Source: JBBIRT01 sp037441725
Lineage (GTDB): Bacteria > Desulfobacterota > BSN033 > UBA1163
Direction: 5' to 3'
DNA length: 5,982 nucleotides
Assembly: GCA_037441725.1 (NCBI GenBank)
Contig: JBBIRT010000176.1
Location: forward strand, 1-5,982
Position numbers and translations under genes: made by a program. Each line of letters opens with the position of its first letter. Position 1 is the stretch's first letter. The notes beneath the pieces were generated by a model. It was not told the origin of the DNA, did not search any database, and was given only the letters and a program-made list of their open reading frames with translations. This document shows, in pieces, positions 1 to 5,714 of the stretch.

Positions 1-10
1 AATATCTCCG

Positions 11-140
11 AAAATTTTATAAAGCAGAGCACTTCAAAAAGAGGTGGGTAAAAGTTATATCCTCCAACCAATCATTGCCTTTCATGGTATAAGGATTTCT
101 ATAGTTATGGGACAAGCTGAGGTTTCTGCTATAAAATTTT
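11..140. repeat. MITE-like segment with imperfect terminal inverted repeats
   Basis: The left end AAAATTTTATAAAGCAGA (11-28) is the reverse complement of the right end TCTGCTATAAAATTTT (125-140), apart from two extra A bases in the left copy. Immediately outside both ends lies the same 5-mer, CTCCG (6-10 and 141-145), which is what a target-site duplication would look like. The roughly 96-bp interior has no convincing gene. Size, inverted ends and flanking direct repeat fit a small non-autonomous element. However, part of the inverted repeat is the self-complementary AAAATTTT, which inflates the match, and no second copy is present in the window. Tentative. Confidence 0.3.
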
Positions 141-152
141 CTCCGACATCCC

Positions 153-179
153 TGCCTTATTCCCAGAATGGGTGAGGCA
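153..179. other. imperfect hairpin downstream of the acyl-CoA ligase gene
   Basis: TGCCT (153-157) pairs with AGGCA (175-179) and CCCA (162-165) pairs with TGGG (169-172), with a GAA loop and an unequal internal bulge. It lies about 85 bases past the stop codon of the minus-strand ligase gene. No run of U follows the stem on either strand, so it is not a standard intrinsic terminator. It could be an mRNA 3'-end structure or chance. Confidence 0.25.
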
Positions 180-264
180 TTACCACCGTCACTTTTTAAG
201 ATTTCACAAGAGGTTCCTGCCAGATCTGTGAACATAACCCTCTATGAGCGAAGGGGTACAATGT

Positions 265-2067
265 TTATGATCGATACATCTTTTCAATGACATCCTTATA
301 GGCTTCATTGATGAATTTACGCTTGACCTTCATGGTAGGTGTGATCTCACCATCCTCTTCGTAAAGCTTCTTTGGAATAATTGCAAATTTCTTTATTTGT
401 TCAACCTGAGCGAGTGTCTTATTCACCCGATCAACCTCCTTCTGGATGAGCTGTTGGATCATGGGATCTTGAGTGAGGCTGGCATAGGTACTGAATTGGA
501 TTTTATGGTCCTGGGCATATTTTATAACATTTTCTTCATCTATCGCTATTAAGGCTGTAAGATACTTCTTACGATCCCCTATCACCACTGCATCATGGAT
601 ATAAGGACTGAATTTAAGTTGATTCTCTATGTTTTGAGGAGCAATGTTTTTTCCTCCAGCCGTAATGATCAAATCCTTCTTTCGATCAGTAATTGTTAAA
701 AAACCATCCTCGTCTAATTCCCCAACATCCCCTGAATAAAGCCAACCCTCTCTGAGGGTTTCTGCCGTAGCCTCAGGATTCTTGAAATATCCTTTAAATA
801 CATTCAACCCTTTTACTAAAATCTCACCGTCAGGGGCAATCTTTACCTCCACTCCAGGAAGAGGCTGACCCACTTTTCCGAGTTTGATATTTTCTAAACG
901 GGTACAGGTCGTCACCCCTGTCCCTTCTGTCTGGCCGTATCCTTCAATCATAGGAATTCCAATGGCATGAAAGAATTTTAGAACCTCGGGTGAAATCGGG
1001 GCAGCCCCTGAAACGGCAAGTTTAACCCGATCCAATCCCAATCTCTCCTTCAATTTTCGAAAGACGATGAGATAGGCCATGAAATAGGCCACCTTCAGAT
1101 ATAGGGGAATTGGTTTTGGTTGTAGTTTGAAATCAACCAACTTCATCCCAATGCCCATTCCTAATTTAAACATCATCCGCTTGAACCAGGTCGCATCAGA
1201 CATGCGGATTAGGATGGCGGAGGCATATTTCTCCCAGATCCGTGGTACGCCATAAACAAGAGTCGGAGAGACCTCCTTCATATTTTCCATAATGGTATCT
1301 GTATGTTCGATGAAATTGACCACCGTGCTATATCGAATGTTGATCATTACGGTAAAGAGTTGTTCAAAGACATGGCAGAGTGGAAGAAAGGAAAGGGTCT
1401 CATCTGCATCAAGAATTGGAATAGCGGAAAGCATGGCCTCACTCATAAAGAGGAGATTTCGGTGGGTGAGCATTGCTCCTTTGGGAGGGCCTGTGGTGCC
1501 AGAGGTATAAATAAGAATGGCGACATCATCAGGTTTTGCTTGGCTCAGCCTTTGTTCATAAAGGCCTGGGTTTTTCGAATCAAACTCTTTCCCGAGTTTG
1601 AGCAAATCTTCGAAACTCATTAACACAGGATCATCAAACTTCTTCAATCCCTCCATCTCCATCACGATGATCTTTTCCAATTGGGGGTTCTCTTTCCTAA
1701 ATTTAAGCGTCTTATCAAACTGCTCCTCATTTTCTGCAATATAGAACCTCGATGCTGAGTTCTGAACAATATAACCGCATTGCTCGGGTGAATTTGTTGT
1801 ATAGATTCCGACAGTAATCCCTCCTGCAGACATGATTCCAAAATCAGAGTAAACCCATTCAGGGCGATTCTCGCTGATGAGAGAAACACATTCTCCTTTT
1901 TTAAGGCCGAGGCAAATCAACCCCATAGCCACCCGCCTTACTTTTTCTCCATATTGAGCCCAGGTCACGTCATGCCAGATTCCATAATCTTTATAACGTA
2001 GGGCGACTCGATTTGGATGCTCATTGACATTTTTATGAAAATAAGTGAGGAGGGTCTCATGACTCAT
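265..2067 (-). CDS. long-chain fatty acid-CoA ligase (AMP-forming), FAA1/FadD15 type
   Basis: Cytoplasmic or membrane-associated enzyme predicted to activate free fatty acids with ATP and CoA, through an acyl-adenylate, to acyl-CoA. The 600 residues are full length for the family. Visible motifs in order: the ATP-binding loop YTSGTTGPPKG (187-197), LPLCHVFEQ (228-236), the adenylate-binding GYGQTE (376-381), SGD with the ribose-contacting Asp447, the hinge region DRKKDLI (461-467) followed by TAGGKNIAP (469-477), and the C-terminal TPTMKVKRK (576-584). The conserved catalytic lysine of the last motif is probably Lys580. There is no signal peptide or obvious membrane span. The ATG is preceded by AGGGG at 2077-2081, nine bases upstream. 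The gene lies 94 bp downstream of, and on the same strand as, the transporter gene, so co-transcription is possible but unproven. Chain-length preference cannot be read from the sequence; other acyl substrates are possible. Confidence 0.95.
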   Translation of the reverse strand: MSHETLLTYFHKNVNEHPNRVALRYKDYGIWHDVTWAQYGEKVRRVAMGLICLGLKKGECVSLISENRPEWVYSDFGIMSAGGITVGIYTTNSPEQCGYIVQNSASRFYIAENEEQFDKTLKFRKENPQLEKIIVMEMEGLKKFDDPVLMSFEDLLKLGKEFDSKNPGLYEQRLSQAKPDDVAILIYTSGTTGPPKGAMLTHRNLLFMSEAMLSAIPILDADETLSFLPLCHVFEQLFTVMINIRYSTVVNFIEHTDTIMENMKEVSPTLVYGVPRIWEKYASAILIRMSDATWFKRMMFKLGMGIGMKLVDFKLQPKPIPLYLKVAYFMAYLIVFRKLKERLGLDRVKLAVSGAAPISPEVLKFFHAIGIPMIEGYGQTEGTGVTTCTRLENIKLGKVGQPLPGVEVKIAPDGEILVKGLNVFKGYFKNPEATAETLREGWLYSGDVGELDEDGFLTITDRKKDLIITAGGKNIAPQNIENQLKFSPYIHDAVVIGDRKKYLTALIAIDEENVIKYAQDHKIQFSTYASLTQDPMIQQLIQKEVDRVNKTLAQVEQIKKFAIIPKKLYEEDGEITPTMKVKRKFINEAYKDVIEKMYRS

Positions 2068-2161
2068 GGTGGATTTCCCCTATCAGTAACCCCTCAATCA
2101 TAAGGGGCCCTGTTCAAAGATCTGACAGGAATCTCTTCTAAACTCTTATCCAAAGGCAACT

Positions 2162-3328
2162 TTAAATTTTGTCATCCCTTCCCTTCAGTCTATCCCCTTT
2201 TCTCACAAAAAAATAGAAAAAGTTGAGATTGATGAGGCCAGTTAGGGCTAAACATAGGAACATCGTAGAGTAACTCGTCACATTAAGGATAAAGCCTGAG
2301 ATCACAGGACCCAGGCTTATTCCCAGATCTGACATCGCCATGAAGGTCCCGATGACCGACCCTCGGGATGAGCTTGAGCGGTCAATGGCGTAAACCACAA
2401 GAGTCGGTCCCAGCAGGGCATGTCCCATCCCCCATATTACCGCCGTAAGAATAAACATAGGTAAGGTTTTAGAAAAAGCAAGGAGGGTCATGGAGAGGAT
2501 ATAAGTAGTTAGACAAGGGAGGATAATTCTTTCCCTATCATAGCGATCCAAAATCCTGCCCCCTAAAGAGCGACCAAGAATCAACATAATGGCAATCGTG
2601 GTAAAGAAGAGCCCAGGATTGGTCACCCCATGATGGATGGCATGAAGAGGGAAGAAGGCTGTGAGTGCTCCCCAGAGGAATAGGGCAATTAGATTTACGG
2701 TCGAGGGAAGAAGAGCTTCTCGACTGAGAAAAGGATTGTCTTTCGTGGATGAGACCTGTGGCTGAGAATCTTGCCGATCCGCCAATAGAAAGGTAATGAA
2801 TAATGAACCCAAGGATAACCCTGAGCAGACCATAAAGAGAATGGTAAAACCAAATTGATTAACTAAGAAAATCCCCAGGGGAGGGGCTAAGGCACCTGAG
2901 AGATTGAATCCTAAATAGAAATAACTGACGCTTTGTCCAAGTTGGTTCTTTGGACTAATCTCCGTGGCCAGGGTATATGAAGCCGTATGGAAAAAAGCGA
3001 ATCCAATCCCCTGAAGAAGCCTGGTGATAAAAAAAGGCCAGAATGGAGGCGAAAAGAGGTAGGCTACAGAGGTAAAGGCAAAAGTGAGAGCCCCGGCCAT
3101 CATAAATGTTTTTTCTTGAATTCTTGAGAGGGCCCTTCCGATAAAGGGCTTCAAGATAAATGCAGAGAGAAAATAGATCCCTATAAGAATCCCAATCTCT
3201 TTTTCCGTAGACCCCGATCGTGAGAGAAAGATGGGAAGGGTTGGGAGGAGGAGATAGAAAACGAATAAGAAGAAGAATTGGGCCAGAAAGGCTAAGATGA
3301 AATCTCGGGTGAATATCTTTTGATTCAT
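2162..3328 (-). CDS. major facilitator superfamily (MFS) transporter
   Basis: A 388-residue inner-membrane protein with about twelve hydrophobic segments (roughly 10-33, 44-62, 76-93, 97-119, 135-156, 161-183, 208-229, 238-253, 268-286, 290-312, 325-349, 354-375) and a hydrophilic central loop at about 184-206, typical of a 12-span MFS carrier. Motif A-like loops occur after span 2 (GRALSRIQEK, 64-73) and in the second half (LGRSLGGRILDRYDRER, 251-267). A Gly/Pro-rich span 5 (GFNLSGALAPPLG, 140-152) resembles the motif C of drug/H+ antiporters. This suggests a proton-coupled exporter, but the substrate cannot be told. The ATG has only a weak ribosome binding site. It is kept because the protein begins naturally just before span 1 and no better start is evident. 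The ligase gene follows on the same strand, and a zinc-ribbon gene diverges from it. Confidence 0.9.
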   Translation of the reverse strand: MNQKIFTRDFILAFLAQFFFLFVFYLLLPTLPIFLSRSGSTEKEIGILIGIYFLSAFILKPFIGRALSRIQEKTFMMAGALTFAFTSVAYLFSPPFWPFFITRLLQGIGFAFFHTASYTLATEISPKNQLGQSVSYFYLGFNLSGALAPPLGIFLVNQFGFTILFMVCSGLSLGSLFITFLLADRQDSQPQVSSTKDNPFLSREALLPSTVNLIALFLWGALTAFFPLHAIHHGVTNPGLFFTTIAIMLILGRSLGGRILDRYDRERIILPCLTTYILSMTLLAFSKTLPMFILTAVIWGMGHALLGPTLVVYAIDRSSSSRGSVIGTFMAMSDLGISLGPVISGFILNVTSYSTMFLCLALTGLINLNFFYFFVRKGDRLKGRDDKI

Positions 3329-3353
3329 TTTATGACTTTTAGATTTAATTACA

Positions 3354-3386
3354 ATTATACATATTTCTTTTTGAAATAATTTTCAA
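3354..3386 (-). promoter_or_regulatory. candidate promoter for the MFS transporter gene
   Basis: Read on the minus strand, TTGAAA (3386-3381) is followed after 17 bases by TATGTATAAT (3363-3354). That stretch offers TATGTA at ideal spacing or a perfect TATAAT at a long 21-base spacing. It lies about 25-58 bases upstream of the transporter ATG. The -35-like hexamer is one arm of the palindrome at 3371-3386, so a repressor bound there would block it. Inferred from consensus only. Confidence 0.4.
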
Positions 3387-3412
3387 CCCTATGATTGAAA
3401 AAATTTTTCAAT
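3371..3412. promoter_or_regulatory. two adjacent AT-rich palindromes, possible operators
   Basis: TTGAAA-TAAT-TTTCAA occupies 3371-3386. ATTGAAAAAATTTTTCAAT, a perfect 9-bp inverted repeat around one central A, occupies 3394-3412. Both are built from TTGAAA/TTTCAA half-sites, and their centres are about 24.5 bp apart. They sit in the 181-bp region between divergent genes, where a shared dimeric regulator could act on both. No regulator gene is visible in the window. AT-rich sequence makes chance palindromes more likely. Confidence 0.35.
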
Positions 3413-3492
3413 TCTGGTACGTTAAATGGAAACCACAGCCCTCGGGTTACATAAAAAGAGGAAAAGGGGGAAATTTCTATAATCAAAATGCA

Positions 3493-3508
3493 AAGGAGGA
3501 GATGGAGG
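3493..3508 (+). promoter_or_regulatory. strong ribosome binding site of the zinc-ribbon gene
   Basis: AAGGAGGA at 3493-3500 ends nine bases before the ATG at 3510. A second GGAGG at 3504-3508 nearly touches the start codon. The first is the functional-looking one and supports the chosen start. A TATAAT at 3478-3483 lies just upstream but lacks a properly spaced -35 partner, so the promoter for this gene is not assigned. Confidence 0.6.
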
Positions 3509-3509
3509 G

Positions 3510-3815
3510 ATGACCTATAAGCCATCTGAAAGAGAAGAGGAATATTTCAAGAGATTGGAATTTGAAAATAAAAAGAAGATAGAAGAAGAAAGACAGAAAG
3601 CCATGGCCGAAAAAGAGAAAGCCCAATTGAGGGAACTCCATTTCATGCACTGTCCAAAATGTGGAATGAATCTGATCGAGATTGATTATAAGGGGGTGAA
3701 GGTCGATAAATGCTCTTCCTGTGAGGGGGTTTGGCTGGACGCAGGGGAACTCGAAATAGTCTCAGAAAAGGACAAGGGGTTTATGGACAATTTTTTCAAA
3801 GTCTTTAAGAGGTAG
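3510..3815 (+). CDS. zinc-ribbon protein, zf-TFIIB family
   Basis: A 101-residue, probably cytoplasmic protein. Residues 7-43 are a highly charged Glu/Lys-rich helix, likely coiled coil. Next comes a compact zinc ribbon with two CxxC knuckles: Cys48-x2-Cys51 (HCPKCGMNL) and Cys68-x2-Cys71 (KCSSCEGVWLDAGEL). The second knuckle, with its GVWLDAGEL tail, is the hallmark of the bacterial zf-TFIIB family (Pfam zf-TFIIB). The final sixteen residues form a short basic, aromatic amphipathic stretch (FMDNFFKVFKR). Family members are widespread, and their molecular role is not established; resemblance to transcription factor IIB is only in the metal-binding fold. The strong AAGGAGGA site and lack of an alternative start support the ATG. 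The small membrane-protein gene follows after 21 bases and is probably co-transcribed. Confidence 0.85.
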   Translation: MTYKPSEREEEYFKRLEFENKKKIEEERQKAMAEKEKAQLRELHFMHCPKCGMNLIEIDYKGVKVDKCSSCEGVWLDAGELEIVSEKDKGFMDNFFKVFKR

Positions 3816-3836
3816 GCCTCATGGGTAGGAGGGGGT

Positions 3837-4061
3837 ATGATAAAATTTTTGTTTGGGGTGATAGTGGGTATCCTTCTTTTCTTTTTCTTTCTCTGGTTCG
3901 GTGGAGGAACAACGGTTAAAAAGATTGGAGAAGGGTTAACAGGAACTGGAAAGAGGATGGAAGCATTGGAGGAAGTGATCAAAAAGGAGAAAGATGATGT
4001 GTTGGGTGGGCTGAAGAAGAAGGTTTTAAAAGAGGAGAAAGAGGTTCCAAAGAAAGACTAA
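3837..4061 (+). CDS. small single-span membrane protein, function unknown
   Basis: A 74-residue protein. Residues 3-23 are a strongly hydrophobic, Phe-rich span (FLFGVIVGILLFFFFLWF core), followed by a Gly/Thr linker and a very charged, Lys/Glu-rich tail (about 28-74) likely to be helical and on the cytoplasmic side. This is a guess from the short N-terminus and the basic tail. I do not recognise a family. The ribosome binding site TAGGAGGGGG (3826-3835) is strong but close to the ATG, with AGGAGG ending four bases before it. It begins 21 bp after the zinc-ribbon gene, which suggests a two-gene operon. It ends in TAA followed at once by an in-frame TAG. Its stop overlaps the stop of the opposing acylphosphatase gene. 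Confidence 0.65.
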   Translation: MIKFLFGVIVGILLFFFFLWFGGGTTVKKIGEGLTGTGKRMEALEEVIKKEKDDVLGGLKKKVLKEEKEVPKKD

Positions 4062-4336
4062 TAGGTGATCGAGAAATCTTCAAACTCTCCGGTATAATCT
4101 TCCCAGGTCAGATAAACCTTGGATACCCTTGCCTCGGATGGCCCTCGATGGCACCATTGGATCATTTGATCCACTTGATCCCGATCCCCTTCAAAAACGG
4201 CCTCCACTCGGCCATCCCTTCGATTCTTTACCCAACCCGTAATCCTCAGCCTAAAAGCCATCTGCTGAGTATGGTATCGAAAAAAGACTCCTTGAACCTT
4301 TCCTTCAATGATCACCCGTGCCCTGACCCTATCCAT
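4058..4336 (-). CDS. acyP: acylphosphatase
   Basis: Small cytoplasmic enzyme that hydrolyses carboxyl-phosphate bonds in acyl phosphates. Numbered from the upstream ATG at 4342, the catalytic signature GKVQGVFFR (14-22) carries the phosphate-binding Arg22, and GWVKNRRDGRVE (36-47) carries the catalytic Asn40. The GP..A.V motif (67-73) and the closing FEDFSITY complete the usual 90-odd-residue alpha/beta sandwich. The start at 4336 (92 residues) is preferred over the ATG at 4342 because AAAGG (4343-4347) abuts the latter with no spacer but lies six bases from the former. Its 3' end overlaps that of the membrane-protein gene by 4 bp. Its natural substrate here is unknown. Confidence 0.93.
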   Translation of the reverse strand: MDRVRARVIIEGKVQGVFFRYHTQQMAFRLRITGWVKNRRDGRVEAVFEGDRDQVDQMIQWCHRGPSEARVSKVYLTWEDYTGEFEDFSITY

Positions 4337-4342
4337 TCTCAT

Positions 4343-4347
4343 CCTTT
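4343..4347 (-). promoter_or_regulatory. ribosome binding site that decides the acylphosphatase start
   Basis: On the minus strand AAAGG is followed by ATGAGAATG. Initiation at the first ATG would leave no spacer, whereas the second ATG (4336-4334) has a normal six-base spacer. This favours the start two codons downstream. Confidence 0.5.
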
Positions 4348-4371
4348 AAAACAAAGTCTCATCTACTCAAA

Positions 4372-4400
4372 ACCATATCATAGTCTTTTTTTTTAATCAA
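4372..4400 (-). promoter_or_regulatory. weak candidate promoter for the acylphosphatase gene
   Basis: On the minus strand TTGATT (4400-4395) is followed after 17 bases, including a run of nine A, by TATGGT (4377-4372). Both hexamers match the sigma-70 consensus at four of six positions, with correct spacing, about 35 bases before the start codon. The A tract could help as an UP-like or bending element. Consensus match only. Confidence 0.3.
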
Positions 4401-4424
4401 CCCAATCCATCAAGCTCTAAGGGG

Positions 4425-4468
4425 TTTTCAATTTTGGCTTGAAAAGTTGAATTTGAATCGATTAGAAT
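4425..4468 (+). promoter_or_regulatory. candidate activase promoter overlapped by an inverted repeat
   Basis: TTGAAA (4439-4444) and TAGAAT (4463-4468), separated by 18 bases, form a good sigma-70-like promoter 35 bases before the activase ATG. The -35 hexamer is inside the right arm of the inverted repeat TTTTCAA-N7-TTGAAAA (4425-4445), a plausible repressor site. The half-site TTGAAA also builds the palindromes at 3371-3412. Inferred from pattern only. Confidence 0.4.
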
Positions 4469-4502
4469 TTTATCAATTTTCATCAAAAGGCTGGGAAGAA
4501 AG

Positions 4503-5699
4503 ATGAAGTCACTTTATTTGGGCATCGATGTGGGTTCGGTCAGTGCCAATACGATCATCATGGATGATTCTCGGAATATCCTTGAGGAACATTATACCCG
4601 TACCAAAGGTCAGCCTCTTCAAACCGTTCAAAAGGAATTGGAGGAGATCCTCCATCGGATACCCCTCGAACAATTCCATACCATTTCTTTTACAGGTACA
4701 GGAGGGAAACTCCTCTCAGAACTTTTAGATGGAAATTTTGTGAATGAGATTATCGCCCAGGCCAAAGCCGTCCAATATTTTTATCCCCAGGTCAAGACCA
4801 TCATTGATATTGGAGGAGAGGATTCTAAACTAATTCTCCTGGAAGAGGAGGACGGCCGTTTTAAAATCAGCGATTTTTCAATGAATACCTTATGTGCGGC
4901 TGGCACCGGATCGTTTCTCGATCAACAGGCCAGTCGTTTAGGGTTGACCATTGAAGAATTTGGGCATCTTGCCCTTAAATCGACCAATCCCCCTCGAATT
5001 GCAGGTCGGTGCAGTGTCTTTGCTAAATCCGATATGATCCATCTCCAACAGATTGCAACTCCTGACTATGATATCGTTGCAGGCCTCTGTTATGCCTTAG
5101 CAAGAAATTTTAAGAGTAATATCGGTAAAGGGAAAAAGTTTTTAAAGCCCGTCTCTTTCCAGGGAGGGGTGGCAGCCAATGTAGGAATGAGAAAAGCCTT
5201 TCAGGATGTCTTAGAGCTTTCTGATGGAGAGCTGATCATTCCAAAGTATTTTGCTTCGATGGGAGCCATTGGTGCCATTCTCATCACTCAGGAAGAAAAG
5301 AAGAACAAGGGAGAATGGATCGGGTTAAGCCGACTCAATCAATATCTCAAGGATCATCGAGAAGAGCAGGCTTCGCTTGCTCCCCTTTCCCTTTCTCCTC
5401 ACCATATCACCTGCCCATCCACCTCAACAGGCTCACAAAAAAAGAATCCCGTTGATCTTTCATCAGAGAAAAAGGTGGAAGCCTATCTGGGATTGGATGT
5501 AGGCTCCATTAGCACCAATTTAGTGGTCATCGACAAAGAAAAGAGGGTCCTGTCAAAGCGTTACTTGATGACCGCAGGTCGACCCATTGAGGCAGTTCGC
5601 ACGGGCCTTCGGGAGATTGGGGAAGAGATCGGAGACAGGGTAGAGATCAAAGGGGTTGGGACCACTGGTTCTGGCCGTTATCTCACGGCAGACTTTTAG
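4503..5699 (+). CDS. tandem acyl-CoA dehydratase/reductase activase (BadF/BcrA/HgdC family), N-terminal part, disrupted
   Basis: Family members are ATPases of the ASKHA fold with a [4Fe-4S] cluster. They couple ATP hydrolysis to injection of a low-potential electron into 2-hydroxyacyl-CoA dehydratases, benzoyl-CoA reductases or related double-cubane proteins. Module 1 (about 1-265) has phosphate-binding GIDVGS (7-12), DIGGEDSK (102-109) and GGVAANVG (221-228), with the likely cluster ligands Cys131 (LCAAGTGSF) and Cys170 (GRCSVF). A Ser/Pro/Lys-rich linker (about 265-325) leads to module 2, opening with GLDVGS (329-334). The frame stops at TAG 5697-5699 within GTTGSGRYLTADF, where the family continues into an I/L-G-A-D segment. 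The bases after the stop restore that in another frame, so one base is apparently missing. The gene really continues past the N run. Such fused proteins usually run to about 1,400 residues with further domains beyond this window. The start fits the conserved MKSLYLGIDVGS opening; the ribosome binding site (GGGAAG, 4493-4498) is mediocre. Confidence 0.88.
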   Translation: MKSLYLGIDVGSVSANTIIMDDSRNILEEHYTRTKGQPLQTVQKELEEILHRIPLEQFHTISFTGTGGKLLSELLDGNFVNEIIAQAKAVQYFYPQVKTIIDIGGEDSKLILLEEEDGRFKISDFSMNTLCAAGTGSFLDQQASRLGLTIEEFGHLALKSTNPPRIAGRCSVFAKSDMIHLQQIATPDYDIVAGLCYALARNFKSNIGKGKKFLKPVSFQGGVAANVGMRKAFQDVLELSDGELIIPKYFASMGAIGAILITQEEKKNKGEWIGLSRLNQYLKDHREEQASLAPLSLSPHHITCPSTSTGSQKKNPVDLSSEKKVEAYLGLDVGSISTNLVVIDKEKRVLSKRYLMTAGRPIEAVRTGLREIGEEIGDRVEIKGVGTTGSGRYLTADF

Positions 5700-5704
5700 G
5701 AGCT

Positions 5705-5714
5705 NNNNNNNNNN
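5705..5714. other. assembly gap (ten Ns) inside the activase gene
   Basis: Ten Ns, a length often used as a placeholder for an unknown gap. Module 1 has LLDGNFVNEIIAQA where the gap falls in module 2. Counting between the G-A codons before the gap and Q-A-T-A-A after it in the usual family pattern suggests about nine missing residues (about 27 bases), so the true gap is probably longer than 10. Confidence 0.9.

Noticed and set aside
3..92. Plus-strand open frame entering from the left edge, which could be the end of an upstream gene
   Set aside because: Only about 29 codons and no recognisable motif, and two frames are open for a similar short distance; not supportable.
17..235. 72-codon minus-strand open frame left of the ligase gene
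   Set aside because: No recognisable domain, no good ribosome binding site, and it runs across the inverted-repeat segment. The composition looks like translated non-coding DNA.
1303..1623. 106-codon plus-strand open frame
   Set aside because: Lies wholly antisense to the well-supported acyl-CoA ligase and resembles no protein family; a shadow frame.
2090..2107. CCCCT/AGGGG stem between the transporter and ligase genes as a terminator
   Set aside because: Only five base pairs with an eight-base loop and no U run on the minus strand; too weak to separate the two genes.
3371..3386. FNR/CRP-type operator
   Set aside because: The FNR consensus TTGAT-N4-ATCAA has six bases between TTGA and TCAA. 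Here there are eight (and nine in the neighbouring palindrome), and the GTGA core of CRP is absent.
3686..3982. 98-codon minus-strand open frame across the zinc-ribbon and membrane-protein genes
   Set aside because: Antisense to two genes with strong ribosome binding sites and sensible protein features; Pro/Ser-rich shadow composition.
4148..4396. 82-codon plus-strand open frame
   Set aside because: Antisense to the acylphosphatase, whose catalytic motifs are unmistakable.
5697..5699. TAG as the true end of a 398-residue activase
   Set aside because: It cuts a conserved segment in mid-motif, and the homologous sequence continues both in the shifted frame and after the gap.
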